DNA of 42,082 nucleotides from PWHG01 sp964406935 (GCA_964406935.1 CAYOTM010000006.1:1-42082), one strand, 5' to 3'. Counted from the stretch's first letter, positions 15,869 through 23,973 are shown. A program made the numbers and translations. The notes: generated by a model not told the origin, from the sequence alone.

Positions 15869-16558
15869 GTGTTATCAATTATTATTCCCACTCTTAATGA
15901 GGAAAAATATTTACCAAAATTAATTGCTAATATTAAAGAGCAGTCTTTTAATAATTATGAAATTATTATTTCTGATGGTAATTCTAGCGATCAAACTCGG
16001 TTAATTGCTCAAGCGGCCGGTTGTAAAGTGGTAAATAGTTTTGATCGTCACCCATCCTTTCAGAGAAATAATGGCGCTAAAATTGCTCAAGGTGAGGTTT
16101 TATTATTCTTAGATGCTGATGTTAGATTGCCAGCTAATTTTTTAACGGTTGCCTATCAAGATTTTAATAGTCGCAAATTAGATTTTGCGGGTTTTTATTT
16201 AAAATTTGATTCAACTAAAATAATTTATATAATTTATTATTTATTATTTTATCCATCGCAATATTTTAAACCATTGTTAGTTGGGGCAGCAATTATTGTT
16301 AAAAAATCAGCCCATGAAAAGGTTAATGGTTTTGACCAATCTATAGTGGTTAGTGAAGATTTTGATTATGCTTGGCGCTTAGGAAAAAAACATCGTTTTC
16401 GAATGATTAAATCTACCTACTTTTATTATTCTCCTCGTCGCTGGGAAAAGGAGGGACACTTAAAAACTATTTTTAAATTAATATTTTTAGCTATCTATTT
16501 TTTATTTAAAGGCCCATCTAGAAAAAAAATTGTTGATTATGATTTTGGTCAATTTTAA
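15869..16558 (+). CDS. Glycosyltransferase family 2 protein
   Basis: A 229-residue GT-A enzyme beginning at GTG 15869 (MLSIIIPTLNEEKYLPKLI). The first strand and loop, IIPTLNEE, bind the nucleotide sugar. IIISDGNSSDQT gives the second Asp, and the metal-binding DXD is LFLDADVRLP at about residues 89-92. SEDFDYAWRLGKK carries the catalytic base region (ED). It uses an NDP-sugar; donor and acceptor are unknown. Two hydrophobic stretches (IIYIIYYLLFYP and IFKLIFLAIYFLF) may bind the membrane. It ends the cluster of four carbohydrate genes and is closed by a terminator. The 73-nt gap before it is larger than the others in the cluster. Confidence 0.88.
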   Translation: MLSIIIPTLNEEKYLPKLIANIKEQSFNNYEIIISDGNSSDQTRLIAQAAGCKVVNSFDRHPSFQRNNGAKIAQGEVLLFLDADVRLPANFLTVAYQDFNSRKLDFAGFYLKFDSTKIIYIIYYLLFYPSQYFKPLLVGAAIIVKKSAHEKVNGFDQSIVVSEDFDYAWRLGKKHRFRMIKSTYFYYSPRRWEKEGHLKTIFKLIFLAIYFLFKGPSRKKIVDYDFGQF

Positions 16559-16577
16559 ATATTGCCTTTTAATAAAT

Positions 16578-16608
16578 AAAAACAGGATACTGAGATATCC
16601 TGTTTTTT
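16578..16608 (+). terminator. Terminator of the glycan cluster
   Basis: AAAAACAGGATA pairs with TATCCTGTTTTT around CTGAGA, followed by further T. It lies directly before the opposing tRNA-Gly. Confidence 0.9.
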
Positions 16609-16610
16609 TG

Positions 16611-16682
16611 AGCGGGCAAGCGGAATCGAACCGCCATCTTCAGCTTGGAAGGCTGACATAATAACCATTATACGATGCCCGC
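16611..16682 (-). tRNA. tRNA-Gly (TCC)
   Basis: Minus-strand cloverleaf: acceptor GCGGGCA/TGCCCGC, anticodon stem TCAGC/GCTGA around CTTCCAA (anticodon TCC), T-arm GCGGTTCGATTCCGC and discriminator T. CCA is not encoded. Confidence 0.94.
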
Positions 16683-16740
16683 AAGGAATAATATTATATT
16701 AGCTAAACTCATTATTATTCGTCAAGGTCCACGTTCATTA

Positions 16741-17913
16741 TTAACGACTATCTTTGATGGGATAAATAAAGAAAAAACCACTCAATAAAACTATTGCTAG
16801 GGACAAAAAGACGTAAGGTAGGGGTAAGAAAATTAAAATTATAGCTGCTAAGGCTGAACCCACAATGTATCCCAAGGGGTTAGCTGCTCGAAAGAAATTA
16901 ATGTAATCAATATTATTAGCATTAATTTGTTTGAAGAAGTATGATTCACGCATTGCTTCCACTAAAGCCGCCCCGATTCGACTAAAAAATAATAAACCAC
17001 CCCAGACGATTGGGTTTAATGATGAAGTCCAGAAAAAAGCCGTTAGAGAAATAATTAAAATAGTTAAACCAACAAAGAGCATCTCCTTTTCTCCTAAATA
17101 TTTATCAGCAATTATACCAGCCGGAATTTGAATTAAAACAAAAGGAATAAGCATGACAGAAAACATCGGGCCTAAAACTGACCATTCAAAGCCAATGATT
17201 TCGTGGAGGTAAAGCGGAATAAAAACTACCGCTCCACTATAAAATATACTCAATAGCAGGGCAACCACAAAAATTCCTCGTAAATTTTTATTTTTTAAAA
17301 TACCCTGCATGGTTTTTTTAAGGGGTTTATTTTTATAACGGAAGCGATCTTTTAAGGATTTTTTTTTCCAAAAAACAATTAAAAAGAAAGGTAATAAAAA
17401 AATAGCAGCCACTAAAAAAGCTAAATAATAACCATAATTTGCGGTCATCCAAGCCGATAAAGAAGGGGCTAAAATCCAAGCAGTATTTAGGGAGGTAAAA
17501 TAAAAAGCCCGAATTCTTCCAGTTGAGGCGTCATTAGATAGCCCCTCTACTAAAATATCCATATTAATCCAAATAATGGTTGAGGCTAAGCTAAAAGCAA
17601 TAAAAGATGGCATAATTCCCCAAATAGTCCGGGAAATACTCAGGCCTAATAAGGAAACAATAAAAATTACCAAAATCATTTTAGTACTGAATAAGTTACC
17701 ATAGCCTTTAATAATTCTGGGGAAAAATAAAATCGCCAAGAAGGCAATAATATTAGATAATAAAAAGAGGATACTCACCCAAGAGATCCCTAAAAAATCT
17801 TCTAAAAAACTTGATTGAATATAAGCTGGTAAGGCCCCAGCCATAGCTAATAAAAAGCCTAAAAAATATAGCAAACCAAGTTGTTTTTTACGACGACGAA
17901 TTAACCATTTCAT
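16741..17913 (-). CDS. MFS transporter
   Basis: A 390-residue protein with about twelve transmembrane helices in two six-helix halves, joined by a basic cytoplasmic loop (WKKKSLKDRFRYKNKPLKKTMQ, about residues 183-205). The loop between helices 2 and 3 is weak (FFPRIIKGYGNLFSTK), while the second half has the related QIPAGIIADKYLGEKEM, with the usual G-x3-D-x2-G-x-(R/K) spacing. There are no substrate-specific residues that I can name. The start overlaps the end of lgt by 26 bases on the same strand, so the two are translationally coupled. Its job may relate to envelope metabolism, but this is only context. Confidence 0.85.
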   Translation of the reverse strand: MKWLIRRRKKQLGLLYFLGFLLAMAGALPAYIQSSFLEDFLGISWVSILFLLSNIIAFLAILFFPRIIKGYGNLFSTKMILVIFIVSLLGLSISRTIWGIMPSFIAFSLASTIIWINMDILVEGLSNDASTGRIRAFYFTSLNTAWILAPSLSAWMTANYGYYLAFLVAAIFLLPFFLIVFWKKKSLKDRFRYKNKPLKKTMQGILKNKNLRGIFVVALLLSIFYSGAVVFIPLYLHEIIGFEWSVLGPMFSVMLIPFVLIQIPAGIIADKYLGEKEMLFVGLTILIISLTAFFWTSSLNPIVWGGLLFFSRIGAALVEAMRESYFFKQINANNIDYINFFRAANPLGYIVGSALAAIILIFLPLPYVFLSLAIVLLSGFFFIYPIKDSR

Positions 17914-18727
17914 GATTTTTCTTAGGCTGCTTGTAAGCTTTAATTATTAAGCTTAGTCCGCCGATTAACATAATTAAACTAAAAATTTGCGGCCAGCGCC
18001 AACCAAATAATTCTGGAGTGGGATCAATTCGAATAAACTCTAAACTAAACCGCAATATTGAATATAATACCATATAAGCAGCTAAAAGAAAACTGCCGGT
18101 TTTAATTGCTGTTAATTTTTTTAGGCCGTAAAAAAAGATTCCCAATAAAATAAGAAAAATTAAAAAATTTCCTAAACTTTCATACAAAAAGCTGGGATGA
18201 AAATATTGATTATTAATAAATTCTAGAGGTCGTTTAGTTATATTAATAGGAATTCCCCATGGTAGGTTTGTTGGTTTACCAAATAATTCTTGATTAAACC
18301 AATTTCCCCAACGACCAATTGCTTGTCCTAGAGCTAAGGCGGGAGTCATTAGGCCGCTTAAAATTAAAAAATTAATTTTTTTCTTTTTAGCAAAAATAAA
18401 AATAGTAATTAAGCCAGCTATAATTGCACCATGAATAGCCATTCCGCCTTGCCAGATTTTTAAAATATCCCCAGGGTTTCGTTGATAATATGACCACTCT
18501 AAAAAAACATCATAAATTCTTGCCCCTAAAATACTAACGCCAATTAACCATAAAGATAAATCATCAATTATTTCTGGTTTAATCTGTAATAACTTAGCTA
18601 ATTTACGAACAATAAAAAAACCGGCTGCTAGTGAAATACCAATTAATAAGCCATACCAGTGAAAACTAAGAGGCCCAATTTGAAAAATTAGGGATGTTGG
18701 TTGCCAATTATGAAGTAAAGAGATCAT
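17888..18727 (-). CDS. lgt: Phosphatidylglycerol-prolipoprotein diacylglyceryl transferase
   Basis: The first enzyme of lipoprotein maturation. It moves a diacylglyceryl group from phosphatidylglycerol to the lipobox Cys. The 279-residue integral membrane protein has about seven helices. The N-terminal LSFHWYGLLIGISLAAGFF and GARIYDVFLEW segments are followed by GGMAIHGAIIAG and the family signature GRWGNWFNQELFG at about 143-155. LRFSLEFIR near the C-terminus is also conserved. At least one candidate lipoprotein is present in this window (the solute-binding protein at 29185-30558). The gene reads away from tRNA-Leu(TAG), and its 3' end overlaps the MFS gene. Confidence 0.95.
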   Translation of the reverse strand: MISLLHNWQPTSLIFQIGPLSFHWYGLLIGISLAAGFFIVRKLAKLLQIKPEIIDDLSLWLIGVSILGARIYDVFLEWSYYQRNPGDILKIWQGGMAIHGAIIAGLITIFIFAKKKKINFLILSGLMTPALALGQAIGRWGNWFNQELFGKPTNLPWGIPINITKRPLEFINNQYFHPSFLYESLGNFLIFLILLGIFFYGLKKLTAIKTGSFLLAAYMVLYSILRFSLEFIRIDPTPELFGWRWPQIFSLIMLIGGLSLIIKAYKQPKKNHEMVNSSS

Positions 18728-18737
18728 ATTTATATAG

Positions 18738-18819
18738 TGCGAACGGAGAGACTTGAACTCTCATGGGTTGCCCCACTTGGTCCTAAGCCAAGCGCGTATA
18801 CCAATTCCGCCACGTTCGC
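18738..18819 (-). tRNA. tRNA-Leu (TAG)
   Basis: Class II tRNA on the minus strand: acceptor GCGAACG/CGTTCGC, anticodon stem CTTGG/CCAAG around CTTAGGA (anticodon TAG), a long variable arm, T-arm with GTTCAAGTC and discriminator A. CCA is not encoded. lgt follows 10 nt downstream, probably on the same transcript. Confidence 0.95.
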
Positions 18820-18885
18820 TATATTAGTCATATCTTTGCGATTAATTATAGTTTAAACTATTGTTTTTATAAAGTAAAGATTTTA

Positions 18886-18894
18886 TGCTATAAT
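18886..18894 (+). promoter_or_regulatory. Extended -10 promoter of ppsA
   Basis: TGCTATAAT (18886-18894) is a perfect extended -10. The -35 is poor. The leader to ATG 18969 is about 68 nt. Confidence 0.6.
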
Positions 18895-18968
18895 AAATTT
18901 ATTAAATTTATTTATTATTTATTATTTTAGCCTATCAAATTTGATTACTGGTGGCTTAATTTATTTTT

Positions 18969-21383
18969 ATGGCAAAAAAACACAAACAAGAATTAGTAAA
19001 GTTTTTTAAAGACCTGTCAATTAAAGATGTTCCTTCAGTTGGCGGGAAAAATGCTTCTTTAGGGGAGATGTATCGAAAATTATCTAGCCAGGGGATATTA
19101 GTGCCCAATGGTTTTGCGACGACTGCTTATGCTTTTCAATATTTTTTAGAAGAGGCAGGGCTTAAACAAGAAATTAAAAATATTTTAGCTGATTTAAATA
19201 CTCACAGCGTAAAAAATTTAATGGCTAGAGGACATAAAGTCCGCCAAGTAATTTTACAAGCTAAACTACCAACTGATTTTGAAGAAGCCATTATTAAGGC
19301 TTATCGACAACTATCTAAAGAAAGTAAGATGAATAACACTGATGTTGCCGTACGTTCTAGTGCAACGGCTGAAGATTTGCCCGATGCTTCTTTTGCTGGC
19401 CAACAAGAAACTTTTTTAAATATCAAGGGCGAGAAAGAACTGCTATTAGCGGTAAAAAAATGCATTGCTTCCTTATTTACTAATCGCGCAATTTCTTATC
19501 GGGCTGATAAAGGTTTTGACCACTTCTCGGTTTATCTGTCAGTTGGTGTGCAAAAAATGGTGCGCGCTGATTTAGGTTCTTCGGGGGTAATGTTTACCAT
19601 TGATACAGAATCAGGTTTTAATAAAGTTGTTTTAATTAATTCAATTTATGGTTTAGGGGAAAACATTGTTCAAGGCCGAGTTAATCCTGATGAGTTTTAT
19701 GTTTTTAAAAATACTGGTCAAATTATTTCTAAACACTTAGGGCAAAAAAGTGAAAGAATGATTTATAATAAAGGGGCTAAACCAGTTAAAAATATTCCCG
19801 TGCCAACCAAAGATCGTCTTAAATACTCTTTAACCGATGAACAAGTTAAAACCTTAGCTCGTTGGGGGATGATTATTGAAAAACACTATAATCGACCAAT
19901 GGATATTGAATGGGCCTTGGATGGTCGAAATAAAAAATTATATATTATTCAGGCAAGACCGGAAACTGTACAAAGCTTAAGTGATGTTAATGTTTTAGAG
20001 CGTTATAAATTATCCAAACGAGGTAAAATTTTAGTATCTGGTCAAAGCGTGGGTAATCGGATTGGGGCAGGCACTGTTCATCGAATTATGGGAGTAAAAG
20101 ATATGATTAATTTTAAACCCGGAGAAGTTTTGGTAACTGACATGACTGATCCTGACTGGGAGCCTATTATGAAAATTGCTTCCGCTATTGTAACTGATAA
20201 GGGCGGACGAACTTGCCATGCGGCGATTGTTTCTCGAGAATTAGGCATTCCTTGTATTGTTGGCACCAATAATGCTTCTAGTAAGTTAAAAACTGGACAA
20301 GTTGTCACCGTTAGTTGCGCTGAAGGCGAAGAAGGTTTTGTTTATGAAGGTAAATTAAAATTTACAATTGAAAAAGATAATATTAAAAATTTGCCCAAGC
20401 CAAAAACTAAAATAATGATGAATGTTGGCGAACCAGACGTTGCCTTTACTAGTTCTCGCCTACCTAATGACGGCATTGGCTTAGCTCGTTTAGAGTTTAT
20501 TATTAATAATTATATTAAAATTCACCCCCTAGCTTTAATTAATTATAAACAACTAACTGATAAGTCAGCCAAGAAAAAAATTGATGAGTTAACCGCTTCT
20601 TATAGCAATAAGTCTCAATATTTTGTTGACCGACTAGCCTATGGGATTGCGATGATTGCCGCTTCCGTTTATCCTAAGCCAGCGATTGTTCGCTTATCAG
20701 ATTTTAAAAGCAATGAATATGCCAACTTAATTGGAGGTACGCAATTTGAGCCGACAGAATCTAATCCAATGATTGGTTGGCGAGGCGCTAGTCGTTATTA
20801 TTCTCCTAGTTTTTTACCCGCCTTTAAATTAGAGTGTCAGGCTTTAAAAAAAGTGCGGGAAGAAATGGGTCTTAATAATGTTAAAATTATGGTGCCCTTT
20901 TGCCGAACAGTAGAGGAAGGAAAAGAAGTTTTAAAGATTATGAATCAAGAAGGCTTGCGTCGAGGGACTAAAGGACTAGAGGTTTATGTGATGGCCGAGT
21001 TGCCAGTTAACATTATTTTAGCTGATGACTTTGCTAAAATTTTTGATGGATTTTCTATTGGCTCTAATGATTTGACGCAACTTACTTTAGGAATTGATCG
21101 TGATTCTGGTGGTAATTTAAATATTGCTGGTCAATCCAATGAAAAAAATGAGTCAGTTAAACAATTAATTAGCCAGTTAATTACTAAAGCCAAGAAGAAT
21201 AAGAAAAAGGTGGGTATTTGTGGCCAGGCTCCAAGTGATTTTCCAGATTTTGCTGAGTTTTTAGTGGGTCAAGGAATTGACAGCATTTCTTTAATTCCTG
21301 ATTCAGTGATAAAAACCACGATAGCAGTTGCCTCCAAAGAAAAAGGCGTAAAAAAACGAGGTTTTTTGTCTCTTTTTATGTAG
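18969..21383 (+). CDS. ppsA: Phosphoenolpyruvate synthase (pyruvate, water dikinase)
   Basis: Interconverts pyruvate plus ATP with PEP, AMP and phosphate, giving an entry to gluconeogenesis. The 804-residue protein has the three usual domains. The N-terminal ATP-grasp nucleotide domain has GGKNASLGEM, PNGFATTAYAF and VRSSATAEDLPDASFAGQQ. The swivelling phosphohistidine domain has GGRTCHAAIVSRELGIPCIVGT, with the phospho-acceptor His near residue 418. The C-terminal PEP/pyruvate barrel has MVPFCRT, FSIGSNDLTQLTLGIDRD and the active-site Cys in KVGICGQAPSD. The length and motifs are complete. It is transcribed alone from an extended -10 promoter and ends at a strong bidirectional terminator. 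It is the only central-carbon gene visible in the window. Confidence 0.95.
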   Translation: MAKKHKQELVKFFKDLSIKDVPSVGGKNASLGEMYRKLSSQGILVPNGFATTAYAFQYFLEEAGLKQEIKNILADLNTHSVKNLMARGHKVRQVILQAKLPTDFEEAIIKAYRQLSKESKMNNTDVAVRSSATAEDLPDASFAGQQETFLNIKGEKELLLAVKKCIASLFTNRAISYRADKGFDHFSVYLSVGVQKMVRADLGSSGVMFTIDTESGFNKVVLINSIYGLGENIVQGRVNPDEFYVFKNTGQIISKHLGQKSERMIYNKGAKPVKNIPVPTKDRLKYSLTDEQVKTLARWGMIIEKHYNRPMDIEWALDGRNKKLYIIQARPETVQSLSDVNVLERYKLSKRGKILVSGQSVGNRIGAGTVHRIMGVKDMINFKPGEVLVTDMTDPDWEPIMKIASAIVTDKGGRTCHAAIVSRELGIPCIVGTNNASSKLKTGQVVTVSCAEGEEGFVYEGKLKFTIEKDNIKNLPKPKTKIMMNVGEPDVAFTSSRLPNDGIGLARLEFIINNYIKIHPLALINYKQLTDKSAKKKIDELTASYSNKSQYFVDRLAYGIAMIAASVYPKPAIVRLSDFKSNEYANLIGGTQFEPTESNPMIGWRGASRYYSPSFLPAFKLECQALKKVREEMGLNNVKIMVPFCRTVEEGKEVLKIMNQEGLRRGTKGLEVYVMAELPVNIILADDFAKIFDGFSIGSNDLTQLTLGIDRDSGGNLNIAGQSNEKNESVKQLISQLITKAKKNKKKVGICGQAPSDFPDFAEFLVGQGIDSISLIPDSVIKTTIAVASKEKGVKKRGFLSLFM

Positions 21384-21416
21384 TTTTATTATTTCTCTAA
21401 TATTAAACAAATAACT

Positions 21417-21446
21417 AAAAATCCTAGGCTTTAGCCCAGGATTTTT
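21417..21446. terminator. Bidirectional terminator shared by ppsA and a minus-strand small RNA
   Basis: AAAAATCCT (21417-21425) pairs with AGGATTTTT (21438-21446), with an inner GGC/GCC. It terminates ppsA on the plus strand. On the minus strand it is followed by TTTTTAGTTATTTG and ends the predicted RNA at 21417-21493. Confidence 0.85.
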
Positions 21447-21493
21447 AGATTGATCTGAAAACTATTAGACATGATTGTCCGACAGTCTCAAGG
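21417..21493 (-). ncRNA. Predicted ~77-nt small RNA
   Basis: A well-formed promoter on the minus strand (TTGACG-17-TATAAT, 21499-21527) would start an RNA near 21493. It reads 77 nt through no open frame of useful length to the 21417-21446 terminator. The 5' half can fold: GACTGTCGGACAATC forms a short stem with one mismatch. No known RNA family is recognised; it is far too short for 6S or tmRNA. It lies in the convergent gap between ppsA and the 3D-domain gene. Confidence 0.5.
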
Positions 21494-21498
21494 TTTTC

Positions 21499-21527
21499 AT
21501 TATAACCGGCCGAAGGCTAGTCGTCAA
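21499..21527 (-). promoter_or_regulatory. Promoter of the predicted small RNA
   Basis: On the minus strand, TTGACG (21522-21527), exactly 17 nt, then TATAAT (21499-21504). The spacer contains a GCCTTCGGC hairpin-like sequence. The region is more GC-rich than its surroundings. Confidence 0.6.
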
Positions 21528-21596
21528 GTTAGGAAAAATCAGCAAAGATGGTGGATATTTTTATTTATTATTTTTAAAATTAATCATTTTTTTATC

Positions 21597-21623
21597 AAAA
21601 AACACCTGTTAAGGTGTTTTTTT
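21597..21623. terminator. Terminator after the 3D-domain gene
   Basis: AAAAAACACC pairs with GGTGTTTTTT around TGTTAA, with T tracts on both strands. Confidence 0.88.
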
Positions 21624-21665
21624 GAATATAGATAAGAAGATGTTGAGATAATTTATTCTAAAAAA

Positions 21666-22310
21666 TTAATTAAGGTATTCGACAACCTCAATTCTGGCTC
21701 GTTTAACACCAAATTGAATGGCGGTTGGTTTTTCTAGCATCCAAATATCAACTCTGTCAGAATAACGCTTATTCATCCGATCGCGAACAATAAAAATCCG
21801 ATCACCAAATAAATCAGGAATTCTCACCATTGTTCCAAAGGGTAAGAAATTAGCGGCAATTGTATCTTCAATCCCATGCTTACAAACATTAAAACCGTTA
21901 GCTGTAATACATGGCTGACTATCCGTTTGTTCTGGTAAAGAATTATAGGCAGTCATCACATGGGTACTTGTCCGCACAACCCTAATATTTGGTTCAGTTT
22001 TTATTGACATTTTTAGTTCCGGCTCTAATTCTTGGTCATTTTCTAAATAATTAGGTTCGCCCAAAACTCCTTGCTGATGCATAAAATCGTAAACCAGAGA
22101 AACTGGCCGAGCAGATTTAGATATTTGGCTTAAAGAAACCTGAGTATCCATTGATTGATTAGCCAACTCTTCCTGAGCGACTGCTTCAGCCGCCAGAACG
22201 GGAGAAAAAAACAATAGAAACTGAAAAACGCAGGCCACAATTAACCAAAGGGTTATTTGGTGGCGCTTACTCAGGGGAACGACATCATCACTTAGTTGTT
22301 GTAACATCAT
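21666..22310 (-). CDS. Secreted or anchored 3D-domain protein
   Basis: 214 residues. A cytoplasmic start of about 18 residues is followed by a hydrophobic segment (LWLIVACVFQFLLFFSPVLA, about 21-41) ending in an Ala-rich cleavage-like site. A low-complexity linker follows, then a C-terminal double-psi barrel of the 3D family (about 118-214). The core reads VMTAYNSLPEQTDSQPCITANG, then AANFLPFGTMVRIP, IFIVRDRMNKRYSDRVDIWM. The Asp in VRDRM and the DRVDIW Asps are the 3D residues that resemble the MltA/RlpA active site, so a peptidoglycan lytic or wall-binding role is likely. Two Cys flank NGFNV and could form a disulfide. Transcription probably starts at 22374 and passes through a terminator-like leader. 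Confidence 0.8.
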   Translation of the reverse strand: MMLQQLSDDVVPLSKRHQITLWLIVACVFQFLLFFSPVLAAEAVAQEELANQSMDTQVSLSQISKSARPVSLVYDFMHQQGVLGEPNYLENDQELEPELKMSIKTEPNIRVVRTSTHVMTAYNSLPEQTDSQPCITANGFNVCKHGIEDTIAANFLPFGTMVRIPDLFGDRIFIVRDRMNKRYSDRVDIWMLEKPTAIQFGVKRARIEVVEYLN

Positions 22311-22332
22311 ATAAATTAATAAATTGGGGTTT

Positions 22333-22374
22333 AAAAAAGCCCTGTTTTTAAACAGTCAAGCAGGGCTTCTTGAC
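22333..22374 (-). promoter_or_regulatory. Attenuator-like leader of the 3D-domain gene
   Basis: On the minus strand AAGCCCTG (22361-22368) pairs with CAGGGCTT (22337-22344), followed by a run of T (22333-22338), an intrinsic terminator about 25 nt upstream of the start codon. An alternative fold pairs GTCAAG (22369-22374), at the 5' end of the RNA, with CTTGAC (22356-22361 region). This encloses AAGCCCTG in its loop, and the two folds exclude each other. Confidence 0.5.
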
Positions 22375-22379
22375 CATTT

Positions 22380-22408
22380 TTTATAGCATAGCTAGCAAGC
22401 TATGTCAA
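22380..22408 (-). promoter_or_regulatory. Promoter of the 3D-domain gene with a palindrome in its spacer
   Basis: On the minus strand, TTGACA (22403-22408), 17 nt, then TATAAA (22380-22385) with an upstream TGC. The spacer itself is an inverted repeat, CATAGCT/AGCTATG around AGCA (22387-22404), which could hold a repressor between the -35 and -10. Confidence 0.65.
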
Positions 22409-22431
22409 GGCATTATCTGGGGATAAAATTA

Positions 22432-22460
22432 TTGACATTAATTTAAAAACATGATATGAT
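22432..22460 (+). promoter_or_regulatory. Promoter of the secreted coiled-coil gene
   Basis: TTGACA (22432-22437), 17 nt, then TATGAT (22455-22460). The predicted start is near 22467, leaving a leader of about 93 nt before ATG 22560. Confidence 0.7.
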
Positions 22461-22559
22461 GTTTTGAATATTCTCAAGGAACTTTTTTAGTTTTTTGGGA
22501 TATTTTATCTCGTTCTTTAAAATTAAGCAAAATAAATATTTAACCCAAACATTATTATC

Positions 22560-23477
22560 ATGAAAAAGTATTGGAACATTTTTTTAGTTTTAATTACCTT
22601 GCTTTTAACTCAATCTTCTTGTTCGGCTCAAAGTTGGCGCCGGGGAGTCACCTTCTATGAGGGTGATAAGTCTTCTTATGAGATTGCTCAGCAATCTCAG
22701 TTGATTTCTGATAAAATTCAGGAATATGAGTCTCGCATTAGGCGACTCAACCAGGAAAGAGCGAATATTATCGCTCGATCAGATATGATTTTTGTTCGAA
22801 ATTTACGATCAACTGAATTTCAGATTGACAACCTCCAAAAGTCTATTGATAGACTTAGTAGAGAAAGTCGTCAAAATCCAGATGACCTATTGTCTGAGTT
22901 GGAAAAACTGGACCAACAATTAGCCCAGGAAGAAGCTAAGCTGGTTGGCATTAAAGAGAGTGCGGAATATCCTATAAATTTAAAAAATATTGACGTAGAG
23001 ATTGAATCTCTGCAGTTCAATATTGCCAATCTTCGCTCTGCTCATGACAATATGTTGGTTGTAATGAGCAACACTGATCGTACCAGTTATTTTGCTGGTA
23101 ATATCCGGAATGGCTATGAGGCCGCTTCCGCCTACCTATTAATGAAGTGGGCGAATGAATCAGGCTCAGTTTCTCCAGGTTTTTCTACGGGTACTCAAAC
23201 AAGCACTCAAAATAGTGAGTTTACTATTTTTGTGCGTAACGACTGGGTTCGTCCAGTCACCGCTAATATTCGCCATAGCAGTGGTTGGCGAACGGGTATC
23301 TATTTAAAACCCAAAGAGGAAATAGTCATTTCGGTTCCTTTGCCAGGAATATATTCATGCTATTTTCAGCATGGAAATAGGATTGGAAACACAACAACCA
23401 ACACAATCGACCCCCTATCCCATGTAATGGTAGAGGGTCAAAAATATAATCTTCTTTTTATTCAAAATAATTGGTAA
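22560..23477 (+). CDS. Secreted coiled-coil protein of unknown function
   Basis: 305 residues with no family that I recognise. The N-terminus is a signal peptide (MKKYWNIFLVLITLLLTQSSCSAQ). The Cys at 21 is preceded by QSS and is not a good lipobox, so type I cleavage after Ala23 is more likely. Residues about 40-165 are heptad-like and charged (QLISDKIQEYESRIRRLNQER, LSELEKLDQQLAQEEAKL), predicting two long helices in a hairpin. After a Ser/Thr-rich linker (about 203-218), the last 90 residues are beta-rich and include NDWVRPVTANIRHSSGWRTG. The gene has its own promoter and terminator and stands alone between the 3D-domain gene and the pilin array. GC content is a little higher than that of neighbouring genes. 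Confidence 0.75.
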   Translation: MKKYWNIFLVLITLLLTQSSCSAQSWRRGVTFYEGDKSSYEIAQQSQLISDKIQEYESRIRRLNQERANIIARSDMIFVRNLRSTEFQIDNLQKSIDRLSRESRQNPDDLLSELEKLDQQLAQEEAKLVGIKESAEYPINLKNIDVEIESLQFNIANLRSAHDNMLVVMSNTDRTSYFAGNIRNGYEAASAYLLMKWANESGSVSPGFSTGTQTSTQNSEFTIFVRNDWVRPVTANIRHSSGWRTGIYLKPKEEIVISVPLPGIYSCYFQHGNRIGNTTTNTIDPLSHVMVEGQKYNLLFIQNNW

Positions 23478-23490
23478 AATAATTTTGAAT

Positions 23491-23526
23491 AAAAAAAGGC
23501 ACCTGATAAAATAGGTGCCTTTTTTA
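23491..23526. terminator. Bidirectional terminator between the coiled-coil gene and the pilin array
   Basis: AAAAAAAGGCACCT pairs with AGGTGCCTTTTTT around GATAAAAT. Confidence 0.92.
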
Positions 23527-23546
23527 TAAGAATAAAATTAGGTAAT

Positions 23547-23966
23547 TTAGGGGGCAGTTGTGCTGGTTGGCATTTGATCCCCCATATCTATTGGTAAATT
23601 TTGAAAAATAAAGTAAGTTAGGCCGTAAGCTGCTAGTACAACTAATAAGCCAATAATCGCCTGCTTAATCGATCTTTGGGATTCTCTTACTACTTCTTCG
23701 TTACCACCAGCGGTCATCCATTTATAGCCAGCGATAATTACTAGGACTAAAAAAATAGTGGCTAATAAAGACAGAACCAATCGGATTCCCATTGCTAGGG
23801 TTGTTCCAACACTAGGGGCCTGAATACCTGCCTCACCCATTACTTTCTCTACCCCACCTCCCATTAAATCTCCTAAATTACTATCCTGAGCAACTGCCGG
23901 AAACATTATTAACAGATTAAAGGCTAAAACCAGACCTAAAATAATTTTAAATTTATTTGTTATCAT
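23547..23966 (-). CDS. T4SS pilin-like protein, paralogue 7 of the array
   Basis: 139 residues. Signal peptide (FKIILGLVLAFNLLIMFPAVAQ), a short exposed linker, and two transmembrane helices, the VirB2/TrbC pilin plan. The junction between the helices carries the array's hallmark, KWMTAGGNEEVVRESQRSIKQAIIGL. Helix 2 is LVVLAAYGLTYFIF. The last residues, NLPIDMGDQMPTSTTAP, form a Thr/Pro tail not seen in the other copies. It is last in the transcript, 7 nt after its upstream neighbour. VirB2/TrbC proteins polymerise into conjugative pili. No secretion ATPase or channel gene is in this window, so the role is inferred from the protein plan. Confidence 0.8.
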   Translation of the reverse strand: MITNKFKIILGLVLAFNLLIMFPAVAQDSNLGDLMGGGVEKVMGEAGIQAPSVGTTLAMGIRLVLSLLATIFLVLVIIAGYKWMTAGGNEEVVRESQRSIKQAIIGLLVVLAAYGLTYFIFQNLPIDMGDQMPTSTTAP

Positions 23967-23973
23967 ATATTAT

